Below are positions 33,303 through 42,082 of a stretch of 64,000 nucleotides of DNA, piece after piece. The stretch is taken from positions 496,001-560,000 of the forward strand of contig NZ_JAZARE010000002.1 in assembly GCF_036231905.1 (NCBI RefSeq), in the 5' to 3' direction. Under the pieces are notes generated by a model. That model had not been told where the DNA came from and did not search any database. It saw nothing but the letters and a program-made list of their open reading frames with translations. The position numbers and the translations under genes were made by a program. How positions within the stretch are numbered: the first letter of the stretch is position 1; each line of letters starts with the position of its first letter. The stretch is from CAMLIZ01 sp036231905. GTDB lineage: Bacteria > Pseudomonadota > Gammaproteobacteria > Burkholderiales > Burkholderiaceae_C.

Positions 33303-34441
33303 AGTTCAGCGCCGAGCACCAGGCCTTTCGCGACAGCGTGCGCACGTTCGTGGAGCGCGAGATTGCGCCGCATGTCAACGAATGGGACGAAGCGGGCAGC
33401 TTCCCGCGGGCGCTGTACCACCAGGCCGCTGCGATCGGCCTGCTGGGCATCGGCTATCCCGAAGCCCTGGGCGGCACGCCGGCGGACACCGGCTATCGCC
33501 TGGTGGCCACCGAAGAGATCGCACGCGCCGGCTCCGGCGGGCTGATGGCCGGGCTGTTCTCGCACAACATCGGCCTGCCGCCCATCGTGGCCCAGGGCAG
33601 CGCGGCGCTGCAGCAGCGCATCGTGCCCGCGGTGCTGGCGGGCGAACGGATCAGCGCGCTCGCGATCACCGAGCCCTCGGGCGGCTCCGACGTGGCGCGC
33701 CTGCGCACCACGGCCCGCCTGGACGGCGACCACTGGGTGGTGAACGGCGAGAAGGTCTTCATCACCTCCGGCCTGAGCGCCGACTGGTTGACGGTGGCCG
33801 TGCGCACCGGCGGCCCGGGCCCGGGCGGCATCTCGCTGCTGGCCGTGCCCGGCAACGCACCCGGCCTCGCACGCACCCCGCTGCAGAAGATGGGCTGGTG
33901 GTGCAGCGACACGGCACTGCTGCGCTTCGAGGGCTGCCGCGTGCCGGCCGACCACCTGATCGGCGAGTTGCACGGTGGCTTTCGCACCATCATGGAAAAC
34001 TTCAACGGCGAGCGCCTGATGCTGGCCGCCGGCGCGCTGGCGTTCGCCGAGGTGTGCCATGACGAAGCGCTGGACTGGGCACGCCAGCGCCAGGCCTTCG
34101 GCGTGCCGCTGGTGGCCCACCAGGTGCTGCGCCACAAGCTGATGGACATGCGCATGCGGCTGGAAAGCACACGTCATTGGCTGCATGCGTTGGCACAGCA
34201 GCTGGACGAGGGCGACACCGGCGCGGCCTGGGTGGCGCAGCTGTGCCTGCTGAAGAACCATGCGACGCAGACGATGCAGTTCTGCGCCGACCAGGCGGTG
34301 CAGATCCTCGGCGGCATGGGCTACATGCGCGGCACGAAAAGCGAACGCATCTACCGCGAAGTGAAGGTCATGATGATCGGCGGCGGCACCGAAGAGGTGA
34401 TGAAGGAGCTGGCCGCTCGCCAGCTGGGCGTGGGTGCGTAG
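33299..34441 (+). CDS. Second acyl-CoA dehydrogenase of the cluster
   Basis: A 380-aa FAD acyl-CoA dehydrogenase: LAITEPSGGSDVARLRTTA, GEKVFITSGLSADWLTVAV, ERLMLAAGALAFAEVCHDEA and GGMGYMRGTKSERIYREVKV, with the terminal GGGTEEVMKELAA. It differs from the AtuD-like copy and may act on another intermediate of the same route. The ATG overlaps the stop of the alpha-subunit gene. Catalytic Glu is probably in the RIYREVK region, as in the short/medium-chain group. Confidence 0.9.
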   Translation: MKFSAEHQAFRDSVRTFVEREIAPHVNEWDEAGSFPRALYHQAAAIGLLGIGYPEALGGTPADTGYRLVATEEIARAGSGGLMAGLFSHNIGLPPIVAQGSAALQQRIVPAVLAGERISALAITEPSGGSDVARLRTTARLDGDHWVVNGEKVFITSGLSADWLTVAVRTGGPGPGGISLLAVPGNAPGLARTPLQKMGWWCSDTALLRFEGCRVPADHLIGELHGGFRTIMENFNGERLMLAAGALAFAEVCHDEALDWARQRQAFGVPLVAHQVLRHKLMDMRMRLESTRHWLHALAQQLDEGDTGAAWVAQLCLLKNHATQTMQFCADQAVQILGGMGYMRGTKSERIYREVKVMMIGGGTEEVMKELAARQLGVGA

Positions 34442-34456
34442 GCACAATCCCCACCC

Positions 34457-34915
34457 ATGCCCTTCGAGCCTGATTTCATCGCCCGCCTGAAGCACATCTT
34501 CGAAGAGAAGATCAGCTTCAACAAGGTGATCGGCCTGCGCATCGACACGCTGGAGCCCGACGGTGTCACCGCCCACATCGACATGCGGCCCGAGCTGGTG
34601 GGCCACTATGCGCACCAGCGCCTGCACGGCGGCGTGATCAGCGCCACGCTGGACGCGATGGGCGGCCTGGCGGTGATGGCCGCGATCGGTGCGCGCCACC
34701 CCGACGAGCCGCCCGAAACACGCCTGTTGCGCTTCGGCAAGCTGGGCACCATCGACCTGCGCGTGGACTACCTGCGCCCGGCCACCGGCCCGCGCTTCAT
34801 CGCCCGCGCGGAGGTGATGCGCCTGGGCAGCCGGGTGGCGTCCACCCGCATGGAGTTCTTCGATGCGGAGCAGCGCTTGTTGAGCACCGGCGCGGCCGCC
34901 TACATCGTGAGCTGA
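34457..34915 (+). CDS. Hotdog-fold acyl-CoA thioesterase
   Basis: A 152-aa protein of the PaaI/YigI group: HQRLHGGVISATLDAMGG is the hotdog helix with the HGG(V/A) motif, and IDLRVDYLRPATGPRFIA and SRVASTRMEF complete the fold. It hydrolyses acyl-CoA thioesters, perhaps releasing CoA from dead-end branched products of the adjacent pathway. It starts 16 bases after the second acyl-CoA dehydrogenase, so it probably ends this operon. The ribosome binding site is weak. Confidence 0.88.
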   Translation: MPFEPDFIARLKHIFEEKISFNKVIGLRIDTLEPDGVTAHIDMRPELVGHYAHQRLHGGVISATLDAMGGLAVMAAIGARHPDEPPETRLLRFGKLGTIDLRVDYLRPATGPRFIARAEVMRLGSRVASTRMEFFDAEQRLLSTGAAAYIVS

Positions 34916-34984
34916 GAAGCGACAAGAAGGGCGACGGCACAGCCCTTGCCACACGCCTCACATGGCAAATTCAGGAGGGTGCGG

Positions 34985-35296
34985 GTGGACAAGGAGGTGC
35001 TGACCGAAGCGATCGGCTGGGCCGCTGCCGGCATCCTGCTGCTCACCGTGGGCCGCCAGGTCTACACGCAGTGGCGCGAAGGCAGCACACGCGGTGTCTC
35101 CAAATGGCTGTTCGTGGGCCAGATCGCCGCGTCGGTGGGCTTCGTGATCTACAGCGCGCTGCTGGGCAACACGGTCTTCGTGCTGACCAACAGCTTCATG
35201 CTGCTGACAGCCTGCTTCGGGCAGGTGATCTTTCTGCGCAACCGGCGGCGCGAGCAGCGCCGCGCAGGCGGGTTGGCCGCGGGCAAGACCGGCTGA
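34985..35296 (+). CDS. SemiSWEET-like small membrane protein
   Basis: A 103-aa protein with three transmembrane helices. GRQVYTQWREGSTRGVSKW resembles the PQ-loop/SWEET half-transporter turn (sensor Gly/Ser-rich loop followed by W), and FVIYSALLGNTVFVLTNSFM the third helix, which is the layout of bacterial SemiSWEET sugar half-transporters that work as dimers. The Pro of the PQ motif is not conserved (RQ), so the assignment is tentative. GTG 34985 has AGGAGG at ideal distance, which decides the start. Confidence 0.75.
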   Translation: MDKEVLTEAIGWAAAGILLLTVGRQVYTQWREGSTRGVSKWLFVGQIAASVGFVIYSALLGNTVFVLTNSFMLLTACFGQVIFLRNRRREQRRAGGLAAGKTG

Positions 35297-35324
35297 GCCT
35301 CGTGTGCCGCTGAACCTGGCGAAG

Positions 35325-35351
35325 CGCCGCACCCCCGGAGGCGGTGCGGCG
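35325..35351. terminator. Hairpin between convergent genes
   Basis: CGCCGCACC and GGTGCGGCG form a perfect 9-bp stem with a 9-base loop between the convergent SemiSWEET-like and Ser-rich genes. There is no T run on either strand, so efficiency is uncertain. Confidence 0.5.
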
Positions 35352-35362
35352 GGGTGCGAGTG

Positions 35363-35746
35363 TCAGCGCATCAGCGAGCCGGCTTCACCACCCGCGTCCT
35401 GCCAGGGCGTGCTCAGCTCACCGGCCGGCAGGCCGCCGCCGGCATTGGCACGTTGCAGTGGCGCGCTGTGGGACGAGGGCGAGCGGCGGTGGCCACTGGT
35501 TGGCTCCGATCCGAGCGCCCCGGAGGTGCCCGACGCGCTGGTGCTGCCCATCGAGCCGCTGCTGTCGGTGCGGCTGGTGCTGCCCGATGGCAGGCTGTCG
35601 GCGCTGCTGCTGCTGGTGGACGAGTTGCTGGAGCCCGCGGAGGTGTCGGCACTGCCGCTGCCCGTGCTGCCTGTGCTTTGCGCCAGCGCTGCACCGCAGC
35701 TGAACACCATGGCGACGAGGGAAGCGGCGAGGGGGATCTTCTTCAT
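35363..35746 (-). CDS. Exported Ser/Thr/Gly-rich low-complexity protein
   Basis: A 127-aa protein with a clear signal peptide (MKKIPLAASLVAMVFSCGAA, cleavage after ALA) and a mature region made almost wholly of Ser, Thr, Gly, Ala and Asp (for example SGSADTSAGSSNSSTSSSSA), likely unstructured. The C-terminus has a few charged and hydrophobic residues. AGGAG lies 7 bases before ATG 35746; an ATG two codons earlier is too close to it. Possibly an envelope or surface protein; no family is recognised. Confidence 0.65.
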   Translation of the reverse strand: MKKIPLAASLVAMVFSCGAALAQSTGSTGSGSADTSAGSSNSSTSSSSADSLPSGSTSRTDSSGSMGSTSASGTSGALGSEPTSGHRRSPSSHSAPLQRANAGGGLPAGELSTPWQDAGGEAGSLMR

Positions 35747-35850
35747 GTGCATGCTCCTTGAGAGTTGGACCCGCCGCGTGAGTGCGGCGGTCCTTGTAGG
35801 AAGCATGCTGCGGTGCAACGTTCAGGCTGCGTCGCAACCTGAAGGGCTTG

Positions 35851-37044
35851 TCACGGACGAGTTACCGCCGTGCCCGCGGGTCGATCGGCGACCGCGGCCA
35901 CCGGCTTCACCGTCAGCGGCTTTGTCTTCGGCAGCCGGCCGTTGAGGAGCAGCCGCATCCGCGGATACGGCTTGATCAAGCGCTCGTGCAGCATGAAGGG
36001 CACCCACACGCCCACCGCCACTGCGATCGCGTACTTGGCGATGTGCGGCAAGGCCTGCACCGGCAGCAGCAGCAGGCCCACCCCCACCACGCAGATGTAG
36101 TGGAAGAGGTAGATGGAAAACGAGGCATCCACGAGGCGCTGCTGCAGCGGCCAGTGCTGGTTGAACCAGCGCAGGAACAGCCGCAACAGCAGCACGGTGA
36201 CCATGGTAGCCACGAACACATGCAGCAGCACCACCAGCGCGCCATGCACCCGCTGGTTCAGCGCAGGCACGAACACTACTGCAGCGGCGACCGGCAGGGC
36301 GACCAGGTCGGCCGGGCCGAGTGTGAGCAAGGCCTGGAAACGCGCCTTGTTGGCAAACGCGAATGCGCCCAGCGCAAAGTACGGCAGGTAGCGCACCAGG
36401 TCGGCCCAGTCGTCGTGCAGGCCATCGACCGCCCGCAGTGCCGCGCGCCCGCACACCATCGCGCCGCCAGCCAGCAGCACCCACAGCCATTTGTGGCGCA
36501 TGCACAGCAGGCCCAGCGCCTGCAACGAGGGCGCACGGTAGCGCCGCACCGCCCACACCGCCAACGCAGCCAGGTGGTAGTACAGCAGCAGGTTCACCAG
36601 GAACCAGAGATGGCCCACAAAACCGCGGCCGATGAAGGCATGGGTGGACAGCACGCTCGGCTGTACAAAGCTGCTCCAGAACTCGCCCAGGCCCATGCTG
36701 GACAGGCGGCCCTGGTGCGCCAGCAGCACCGCGTACTGCACCGGCTGCAGGGTCAGCGCCAGCACCACGAAGGGCGTGGCCACCAGCACGCTGCGGCTGT
36801 GAAGCACTTCACCCAGCGGCCGGCTGGCCAGCGCATGGCTGAAGAACATGCCGGCCAGCACGAAGAACGCCGGCATGCGAGACGAACTCACCATCGCGAC
36901 CAGCAGGTCCAGTCCCCCCAGCGTGGACGGATCGCGCACCACCCAGTCGGTGTGCTGGCCGTACATCTCCGCCGCATGAAGGAACACGCCGGCGATCATC
37001 AGGCAGGCGCGCAGGGAGTCGATGTACCAGAGTCGGGCGTTCAT
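35851..37044 (-). CDS. Acyltransferase 3 family membrane protein (OpgC-like)
   Basis: A 397-aa protein with about ten transmembrane helices. Features include YIDSLRACLMIAGVFLHAAE (the acyltransferase-3 R-x-x-x-H region), SSRMPAFFVLAGMFFSHALA and SFSIYLFHYICVVGVGLLLL. This matches the OpgC/MdoC branch, which adds succinyl groups to periplasmic glucans, but other O-acyl transfers are possible. The basic C-terminal tail is in the cytoplasm. It is monocistronic; 145 gene-free bases separate it from the MocR gene. Confidence 0.85.
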   Translation of the reverse strand: MNARLWYIDSLRACLMIAGVFLHAAEMYGQHTDWVVRDPSTLGGLDLLVAMVSSSRMPAFFVLAGMFFSHALASRPLGEVLHSRSVLVATPFVVLALTLQPVQYAVLLAHQGRLSSMGLGEFWSSFVQPSVLSTHAFIGRGFVGHLWFLVNLLLYYHLAALAVWAVRRYRAPSLQALGLLCMRHKWLWVLLAGGAMVCGRAALRAVDGLHDDWADLVRYLPYFALGAFAFANKARFQALLTLGPADLVALPVAAAVVFVPALNQRVHGALVVLLHVFVATMVTVLLLRLFLRWFNQHWPLQQRLVDASFSIYLFHYICVVGVGLLLLPVQALPHIAKYAIAVAVGVWVPFMLHERLIKPYPRMRLLLNGRLPKTKPLTVKPVAAVADRPAGTAVTRP

Positions 37045-37189
37045 GACAGGTGGTTGTTGTTATTGGCAGGCAGGCGAATGCGCGGCCTTTCTCATGGCCG
37101 CACATGCCAAAGCGTATCGCCAGCAAACGCCGATCCCGGCAAAACCGCTGGTGAGTGTGTGCCCGCTTGTGACCAGGCGGGCCGGCGGG

Positions 37190-38629
37190 TCAGCGTGCGG
37201 CGGCCGCCCGGGCCAATGCACCTTTCATGCCGCTCAAGGCCGCGAGGCGCGGCGCCAGGTACTCCGCCAGCCTCGTGTGCTGGCTGAAGGCGGCGTTGAA
37301 GCGGATGTGCGGGTCGGGCCGGGCATCGGCCATGAAGGTGGCGCCACGCACCAGCAGGATGCTGTTGCGGAAGGCGTCCTTCACCAGCTCGTCCACGTCC
37401 ACCCCGCTGGGCACGGCGCCCCAGAGGAAGAGCCCGCCTTCGCCCGGATGGTCCAGCAGCACGCCGGCCTGGCGCAGCTGGCGCGCGGCCGCGGTGCGGG
37501 CGGCGCCCAGCTTCTGCTGCAGGCGGTCGATGTGCTTGCGCCAGCGCCCGGCTGCCAGCAGCTCCAGCAGCACCAGCTCGTTCAGCGCGCCGGTGGTGAG
37601 CACCGAATAGATCTTCTCGCGCAGCAGCGCCTTCAGCAGCGGGGGTTCGGCCGCGATGTAGCCCATGCGCAGCGCCGGGCTCAAGGCCTTGCAGAAGCTG
37701 GAGCAGTAGATCACCCGCTCCAGGCCCGACAGCTGCGCCAGCCGCGTGGGATGGCCGGGGTGGAAGTGGCCCTGGGTGTCGTCCTCCGCGATCAGGAACC
37801 CATGCTGGTGCGCCAGCATCAGCACCCGGTGCAGGTTGGCCGCGGTGGAGCCCCAGCCGGTGGGGTTGTGCAGCACGCTCTGGATGAACAGCAGCTTGGG
37901 CCGGTGCTCGCGGCAGGCGGCCTCCAGCTGGTCGAGGTCGATGCCGTCGGGTCGCCGGGCCACCGGCACCAGCCGCAGCCCGGCCTGGCGCAGGCGGCCG
38001 AACATCAGGAAGTAGCCCGGGTCTTCCACCAGCACCGCATCACCCGGCTGCAGGAAGGCGCGGCAGATCAGGTCGATGGCATGGGTGCCGCCCCAGGTGG
38101 TGAGCAGGCGGCCGGCCTCCACCGCCACGCCCTGGCCACGCATCAGCATCGCGATGCGCTCGCGCAGCTCGGGCAGGCCTTGCGGCGGGCAGCGCGCCGC
38201 CATGCCGGCCTCATGCCGGCCGAGGGCGCGCTGCACCACGGTGGCCGGAATCGCCTCGTTGAGCCAGTTCGGCGGCAAGGCGCCGCTGCTGGCCAGCAGC
38301 ATGCCGGCGCGCTGGTCGTTGGCCTGCTGCGCCAGCCACACCGGCTCCTGCTCCTCGCCGGCCTCCAGCGCGGCCGCATCGGGTAATGCCGGCGCCGTGT
38401 CGCTGACGAAGAACCCGGCGGTGCCGCGGGAATCGATCAAGCCCGCGGCCACCAGCCGGTCGTAGGCGGTCACCACGGTGTTGGGGCTCACGCCCAGCTG
38501 GCTGGCCAGTTGGCGGATGGACTGCAGCCGCACCCCCGGCGGCAGCTGCGCGCTGCCGATGAGCGCGCGCAGGTGGGCCTCGATCTGGTCGGCCAGCGCC
38601 AGGGGCGAGTCGCGGTCGAGTGAAAACAT
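37190..38629 (-). CDS. MocR/PdxR-type GntR regulator with aminotransferase domain
   Basis: A 479-aa fusion: GntR winged helix-turn-helix (about 1-75, with IRQLASQLGVSPNTVVTAYD and GTAGFFVS) followed by a fold-type I aminotransferase-like domain with the PLP Lys in CSSFCKALSPALRMGY, plus VEDPGYFLMFG and HNPTGWG. MocR proteins sense PLP or an amine-PLP adduct. The ATG directly abuts the stop of the LysE-family exporter gene, suggesting that it regulates amino-acid export. Confidence 0.93.
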   Translation of the reverse strand: MFSLDRDSPLALADQIEAHLRALIGSAQLPPGVRLQSIRQLASQLGVSPNTVVTAYDRLVAAGLIDSRGTAGFFVSDTAPALPDAAALEAGEEQEPVWLAQQANDQRAGMLLASSGALPPNWLNEAIPATVVQRALGRHEAGMAARCPPQGLPELRERIAMLMRGQGVAVEAGRLLTTWGGTHAIDLICRAFLQPGDAVLVEDPGYFLMFGRLRQAGLRLVPVARRPDGIDLDQLEAACREHRPKLLFIQSVLHNPTGWGSTAANLHRVLMLAHQHGFLIAEDDTQGHFHPGHPTRLAQLSGLERVIYCSSFCKALSPALRMGYIAAEPPLLKALLREKIYSVLTTGALNELVLLELLAAGRWRKHIDRLQQKLGAARTAAARQLRQAGVLLDHPGEGGLFLWGAVPSGVDVDELVKDAFRNSILLVRGATFMADARPDPHIRFNAAFSQHTRLAEYLAPRLAALSGMKGALARAAAAR

Positions 38630-39217
38630 TCAGCGCAGGAAGAGCAGCGCGAGCAGCGCCAAGGCAGCCGCCATGATGACATTGAAGATGCGGCGCCTGC
38701 GCGCATCGGCCAGCAGCCGGCGGATCGCCACACCGAACAGCGCCCACAGGGACACGCAGGGAAAGCCGACCGCGAACCCCACCGCCGCGACCACCAGCGC
38801 CCCTTGCAGCGGCGGCCAGCCGGCCGGCATGAACACCGCGGCCAAGGTCACCGCCTTCATCCAGCTCTTGGGGTTGATCGCCTGGAACAGCGCACCCTGG
38901 GCGAAGGACAAGGGCCGCTGCACGGTGGCATCGCCCATCACGCCGCCGGTGAGTTTCCACGCCAGCCACAGCAGGTACAGCGCACCACCCACCCGCAGCA
39001 CCGTGTGCAGCACCGGCCAGGCCACGAACAACGCGCCCAGGCCCAGGCAGGTGGCAAAGGTCTGCACCGCGCCCCCCACGTTGATGCCCAGGATGTGGGG
39101 CAAGGTGCCGCGGTAGCCGAAGTTGGCGCCCGAGGCGGTGAGCATCACGTTGTTGGGCCCTGGTGTGCTGGACATCAGGAAGCAGTAGGTGGTGAGGGGC
39201 AGCAGGTCGGTGAGCAT
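38630..39217 (-). CDS. LysE/RhtB-family amino-acid exporter
   Basis: A 195-aa membrane protein with about six helices and the family features STPGPNNVMLTASGANFGYR and NPKSWMKAVTLAAVFMPAGW (Asn-Pro-Lys). LysE/RhtB members export threonine, lysine, homoserine or related amino acids. ATG 39217 gives a standard N-terminus (MLTDLLPLTTYCFLM); the in-frame extension upstream is the divergent promoter region. It is upstream of and adjacent to the MocR regulator; divergent from the dehydratase 123 bases away. Confidence 0.9.
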   Translation of the reverse strand: MLTDLLPLTTYCFLMSSTPGPNNVMLTASGANFGYRGTLPHILGINVGGAVQTFATCLGLGALFVAWPVLHTVLRVGGALYLLWLAWKLTGGVMGDATVQRPLSFAQGALFQAINPKSWMKAVTLAAVFMPAGWPPLQGALVVAAVGFAVGFPCVSLWALFGVAIRRLLADARRRRIFNVIMAAALALLALLFLR

Positions 39218-39340
39218 GCTGGCAGCGTAGGGGCCGCTGGCACGGGCGTGAAGGCACAGCGGCAGCGCTGCCGCCATGCACTGTGTCAGCGCCGCGACCC
39301 GCACAGTCACGACGCGCGCCAGCGGTGCTAGGGTGGCGCC

Positions 39341-40312
39341 ATGACTGAACTCGCCATCTCCTACGACGACGTCGCCGCGGCGCACCAGCGCATTGCCGGC
39401 GTGGCCCACCGCACCCCCGTGCTCAGCTCCCGCACCCTGGACGAACGCACCGGCGCACGGGTGTTCCTCAAGCCGGAGAACCTGCAGCGTGTGGGTGCCT
39501 TCAAGATCCGCGGTGCCTACAACGCGATCGCGCAGTTCACGCCCGCCCAGCGCGCCGGTGGGGTGGCCACCTTCTCATCGGGCAACCATGCCCAGGCGAT
39601 CGCACTGGCCGCGCAGCTGCTGGGCGTGAAGGCAGTGATCGTGATGCCGCAGGACGCACCACAGGCCAAGCTGGCAGCCACCCGCGGCTATGGCGCGGAA
39701 GTGCGGCTGTACGACCGTTATGCCGAGGATCCGGTGGCCATCGTCACGGGCCTGGCCACCGAGCACGGCATGACCGTGATCCCACCCTTCGACCATCCGC
39801 ATGTGATGGCCGGCCAGGGCACCTTGGCCAAGGAGCTGTTCGAGGACGTGGGGCCACTGGACCTGCTGCTCACGCCGGTGGGCGGCGGCGGGCTGCTGTC
39901 GGGCTGCGCCACCGCGGCGCACCAGCTCTCACCCGCTTGCAGGCTCTATGGCGTGGAGCCGGAAGCGGGCAACGATGCGCAGCAAAGCCTTGCGGCCGGC
40001 CACATCGTGCGCATCGCCACCCCCAAGACGATTGCCGATGCCGCGCAAAGCCGCAACCTGGGCGAATACACCTTCCCGGTGCTGCGTGCGCGGGTGCAGG
40101 GCATCCTCACCGTGAGCGACGCGGAGCTGGTGGAGACCATGAAGTTCATGGCCGAGCGCCTGAAGCTGGTGGTCGAGCCCACCGGCTGCCTGGCGGCGGC
40201 CGCCGTGCTGCACGGCAAGCTGGACGTAAAGGGCCTGCGCGTGGGCGTGGTGCTGTCCGGCGGCAACATCGACCTCGCGCGGCTGGCGCAGCTGTTTGCC
40301 GGCGAGCGCTGA
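39341..40312 (+). CDS. PLP-dependent threo-3-hydroxyaspartate/threonine dehydratase family
   Basis: A 323-aa fold-type II PLP enzyme. PLP-Lys in GAFKIRGAYNAI, the SSGNHAQAIALAAQLLG block and the Gly-rich phosphate loop TPVGGGGLLSG are all present. At 320 residues it lacks the ACT regulatory domain of IlvA; this is the size of catabolic threonine dehydratase, serine racemase and threo-hydroxyaspartate ammonia-lyase. The substrate is not settled. It is divergent from the LysE/MocR pair and so probably shares their regulation. Confidence 0.88.
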   Translation: MTELAISYDDVAAAHQRIAGVAHRTPVLSSRTLDERTGARVFLKPENLQRVGAFKIRGAYNAIAQFTPAQRAGGVATFSSGNHAQAIALAAQLLGVKAVIVMPQDAPQAKLAATRGYGAEVRLYDRYAEDPVAIVTGLATEHGMTVIPPFDHPHVMAGQGTLAKELFEDVGPLDLLLTPVGGGGLLSGCATAAHQLSPACRLYGVEPEAGNDAQQSLAAGHIVRIATPKTIADAAQSRNLGEYTFPVLRARVQGILTVSDAELVETMKFMAERLKLVVEPTGCLAAAAVLHGKLDVKGLRVGVVLSGGNIDLARLAQLFAGER

Positions 40313-40330
40313 AGCTTCGGCGCCTGACGT

Positions 40331-40774
40331 TCAGCCTTTGGCGGCGGTCTTCTCAGCCGCCAGTTCGACCACGTTGCCCGGGGTGCTGGAGGATGCGGCT
40401 TCGCGCCGCACCAGCTTTCCCTCGACGCTGGCTCCCACGTCCATCTGCAGCTGCAGGTAGCGGATGGTGCCGGTGACGCGGGCATTGGATTGCAGCTCCA
40501 GGAAGTGCTCCACGTCCAGGTCGCCGTGCACGGTGCCGTTGATCACCGCGTCGCCGCAGCGCACGCTGCCTTCGATGCAGCCCTTGTCCGACAGCACCAG
40601 CAACACCGGGCTCTGGCCCTCGTGCTGACGGCCGATCACGTTGCCCTTGATGCGGCCGTCCACCCGCATGCCGCTGGCAAACACCACGTCGCCGGTGATC
40701 TCCACACCTTCGGCCACCAGGCTGGAGAGTTTGGTCACCTGGATGAAGGGCTGCTTCTTCGATTTGCCGAACAT
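40331..40774 (-). CDS. Bactofilin cytoskeletal protein
   Basis: A 147-aa polymer-forming protein. The central right-handed beta-helix repeats are visible: GVEITGDVVFASGMRVDGRI, GCIEGSVRCGDAVINGTVHG, DLDVEHFLELQSNARVTGTI. N-terminal MFGKSKKQ is a typical short membrane-targeting tail; the C-terminus is unstructured and Ala/Lys-rich. Bactofilins form filaments that localise cell-wall enzymes. It sits 9 bases downstream of a membrane coiled-coil gene and follows an M23 peptidase, as in other curvature/stalk loci. Confidence 0.93.
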   Translation of the reverse strand: MFGKSKKQPFIQVTKLSSLVAEGVEITGDVVFASGMRVDGRIKGNVIGRQHEGQSPVLLVLSDKGCIEGSVRCGDAVINGTVHGDLDVEHFLELQSNARVTGTIRYLQLQMDVGASVEGKLVRREAASSSTPGNVVELAAEKTAAKG

Positions 40775-40783
40775 GGCGGTCTC

Positions 40784-41149
40784 CTAACGTTTGCCTTCGC
40801 GCGTCTTGCGGAAGAAGGTGAGTTCGTCCTGCGACTGCTGCAGGCGCTGGTTCAGCGTGTCGATCTGGCGCTCCAGTTCATGGCCCCGCGCTTCGGCCAG
40901 ACCGAGCGCCAGCCGGGCCTGCTCCAGGCGCTGCTGCAGTTGCTGCTGGCCCTGCAGCGCAGCGGCCAGCGCCGGTCCGCTGGTGGCGGCCTGGCCCCAC
41001 TGCAGGTAGCCGGCTCCGAAGCCCGCCGCGGCGGCCAGCAGCACGGCCATCACCCAGGCCAGCAAGGCGCCGTGCCCGCGCTGAGGCGCGAGCTCGAAGC
41101 CCGCGCGGGTGAGGCGGTGCGTGGCCCTGAGGCCGGTACGGATCGACAT
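40784..41149 (-). CDS. Membrane coiled-coil protein
   Basis: A 121-aa protein: a basic cytoplasmic N-terminus, one transmembrane helix (about 29-49, ALLAWVMAVLLAAAAGFGAG), then a heptad-rich Gln/Leu/Glu segment (LQGQQQLQQRLEQARLALGL, ELERQIDTLNQRLQQSQDEL) to the end. It resembles the short FtsB/DUF6776-like linkers that span from membrane to periplasm. It lies between the M23 peptidase and the bactofilin, so it may link the two. ATG at 41149. Confidence 0.75.
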   Translation of the reverse strand: MSIRTGLRATHRLTRAGFELAPQRGHGALLAWVMAVLLAAAAGFGAGYLQWGQAATSGPALAAALQGQQQLQQRLEQARLALGLAEARGHELERQIDTLNQRLQQSQDELTFFRKTREGKR

Positions 41150-41166
41150 GGCGGAAACAGGCGGGC

Positions 41167-42018
41167 TCAGCGGCTGGCGAGATAGGCGCGCGGATCGAGG
41201 TGGCCGCCATGGCGCAGCACCTCGTAGTGCAGGTGCGGGCCGGTGGAGCGGCCGGTGGAGCCCACGGTGGCCACCTGCTCGCCCGGCGCCACCACCGCGC
41301 CCGCCTTCACCAGCAGGCGCGAGGCATGGGCGTAGCGCGTGCTCAGGCCGTTGCCGTGGTCGATCTCCACCATCCAGCCGAAGTCCGGCCGGAAACCGGC
41401 AAACGCCACCGTGCCGCCAGCGGTGGCATGGATGGGTGTGCCCGCCTGGGCGGCAAAGTCGATGCCGGAGTGGAAGGCCTTGTGGTGCGTGAACGGGTCC
41501 TCGCGGTTGCCGAAGGTGGACACCATGTCGGCGCCCGGGATCGGCCAGCGGCTGGGCTGGCGCATCACGTCGAGATGGTGTTCGGACGTGGCGTCGGACA
41601 CCAGCGCGATCTGCTGCTCGATGCGCGCGAGCTGTTCGTCCAGCGCATCCAGGTCCGCCACCGGCGGCAGCATCGGGCCGCCGCTGCCAGGGGCCTTGGC
41701 CGGCTCGGTGGGCTTGTCCTTCTTGAGCACGCCGATGCGCTTGCTCAATTGGGCCGCTTCGCTTTCCAGCCGGAACAGCCGGCCGGACAGCGCGCCCAGC
41801 TGCTCCAGCGCAAACGGCAGCGCCGCATGCGGGCGCTCCTGTGCGGCCAGCTGCTGCGTGGCGGGCGCGGATGCGGGCGCCAGCCAGTAGCCCAGCGCGG
41901 CGCCAGTGCCCAGCAGCAACAGCGCAGCGAGCGCGCCGCCGGTGAGCAGCGCGCGCACGGAGAGGGTGCGGACCTGTGAACAACTGGTCGCGCCGGTAGC
42001 GATCATGACGAACGACAT
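41167..42018 (-). CDS. M23 family peptidoglycan endopeptidase, membrane-anchored
   Basis: A 283-aa protein: one N-terminal transmembrane helix (about 23-45), a coiled-coil segment (FRLESEAAQLSKRIGVLKKD), then a LytM/M23 domain with zinc ligands HSGIDFAA (HxxxD) and GPHLHYEV (HxH), plus TFGNREDPF at its start. It is predicted to cut peptidoglycan cross-links in the periplasm. GGAGACGAG precedes ATG 42018. It is the first gene of the M23, coiled-coil, bactofilin operon; a bactofilin scaffold may position it. Confidence 0.93.
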   Translation of the reverse strand: MSFVMIATGATSCSQVRTLSVRALLTGGALAALLLLGTGAALGYWLAPASAPATQQLAAQERPHAALPFALEQLGALSGRLFRLESEAAQLSKRIGVLKKDKPTEPAKAPGSGGPMLPPVADLDALDEQLARIEQQIALVSDATSEHHLDVMRQPSRWPIPGADMVSTFGNREDPFTHHKAFHSGIDFAAQAGTPIHATAGGTVAFAGFRPDFGWMVEIDHGNGLSTRYAHASRLLVKAGAVVAPGEQVATVGSTGRSTGPHLHYEVLRHGGHLDPRAYLASR

Positions 42019-42082
42019 CTCGTCTCCTCGTTAATGGACCGGACGGGTAGCACGCGGCTGCCCGCTGGGTGTGCACTTGAAA

